Below, one piece after another: positions 16,498 to 16,553 of a DNA stretch of 16,553 bases (the stretch's first letter is position 1; every line of letters starts with the position of its first letter). This DNA comes from Halicephalobus mephisto (taxonomy: Eukaryota > Nematoda > Chromadorea > Rhabditida > Panagrolaimidae): positions 1 to 16,553 of the forward strand of contig SWDT01000198.1 in NCBI GenBank assembly GCA_009193035.1, given 5' to 3'. Made by a program: the position numbers and the translations under genes. The notes below the pieces were generated by a model, which was not told where the DNA came from, made no database searches, and worked only from the letters and a program-made list of their open reading frames with translations.

Positions 16498-16553
16498 TTA
16501 ATAGAATGGGTTTCTAATATCATAGCTTTACCTTTGAATGATGTAATGTTATG
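16498..16553. other. Flank to the right of the element
   Basis: After the TTAA, 52 bases remain. Nothing recognisable is seen in them. Confidence 0.5.

Overview
The window looks like nuclear DNA of a nematode, most likely a rhabditid close to Caenorhabditis. It is AT-rich. It carries animal-type genes with many very short introns (39-62 nt) that begin GT and end in TTTCAG, TTCCAG or TTTTAG. Intergenic DNA is full of short tandem and dispersed repeats. Organism identity is inferred from gene structure and repeat texture; no rRNA or organelle marker is present.

Six protein-coding genes can be assembled by splicing. (1) 29-1718, minus: SKA1, a kinetochore microtubule-binding protein (4 exons, 224 aa). 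(2) 1902-2563, plus: SAP18, a Sin3/exon-junction (ASAP) factor (4 exons, 171 aa), head-to-head with SKA1 across 183 bp that hold an E2F-like site. (3) 2807-5333, plus: BTBD9, a BTB-BACK protein with two discoidin-like domains (3 exons, 644 aa). (4) 6045-6851, minus: THUMPD1/Tan1, the tRNA ac4C adaptor (1 exon, 268 aa), tail-to-tail with BTBD9. (5) 7652-8856, plus: the TFIIA large subunit (4 exons, 355 aa), head-to-head with THUMPD1 across 800 bp that carry heat-shock-element-like repeats. (6) 10735-12752, plus: an LPGAT1-type lysophospholipid acyltransferase (4 exons, 430 aa). All six appear intact. They are mostly housekeeping genes with no evident common pathway.

Non-coding DNA has layers. 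Introns of SKA1, BTBD9 and LPGAT1 contain phase-locked minisatellites (40 bp x9, 42 bp x6, 27 bp x about 7). The spacers at 5.6-6.0 kb and 9.8-10.6 kb contain a dispersed hairpin-prone repeat, with CCCGCG near its start and ACTCGCGC near its end. Related sequence seems to have given rise to a 100-bp tandem array at 9.5-9.9 kb, and possibly to an 80-86-bp array at 13.4-13.9 kb.

The last 2.5 kb has no recognisable gene. It holds a 28-unit array of a 17-bp repeat with higher-order structure (14110-14582), then a non-autonomous piggyBac-like element (14902-16032). That element is bounded by TTAA, and a second, truncated right half abuts it at exactly a TTAA (16033-16497). This TTAA-delimited arrangement, the heat-shock-element repeats, two QVDG (Taspase1-like) sites in TFIIA and the dispersed hairpin family are the items most worth a second look.
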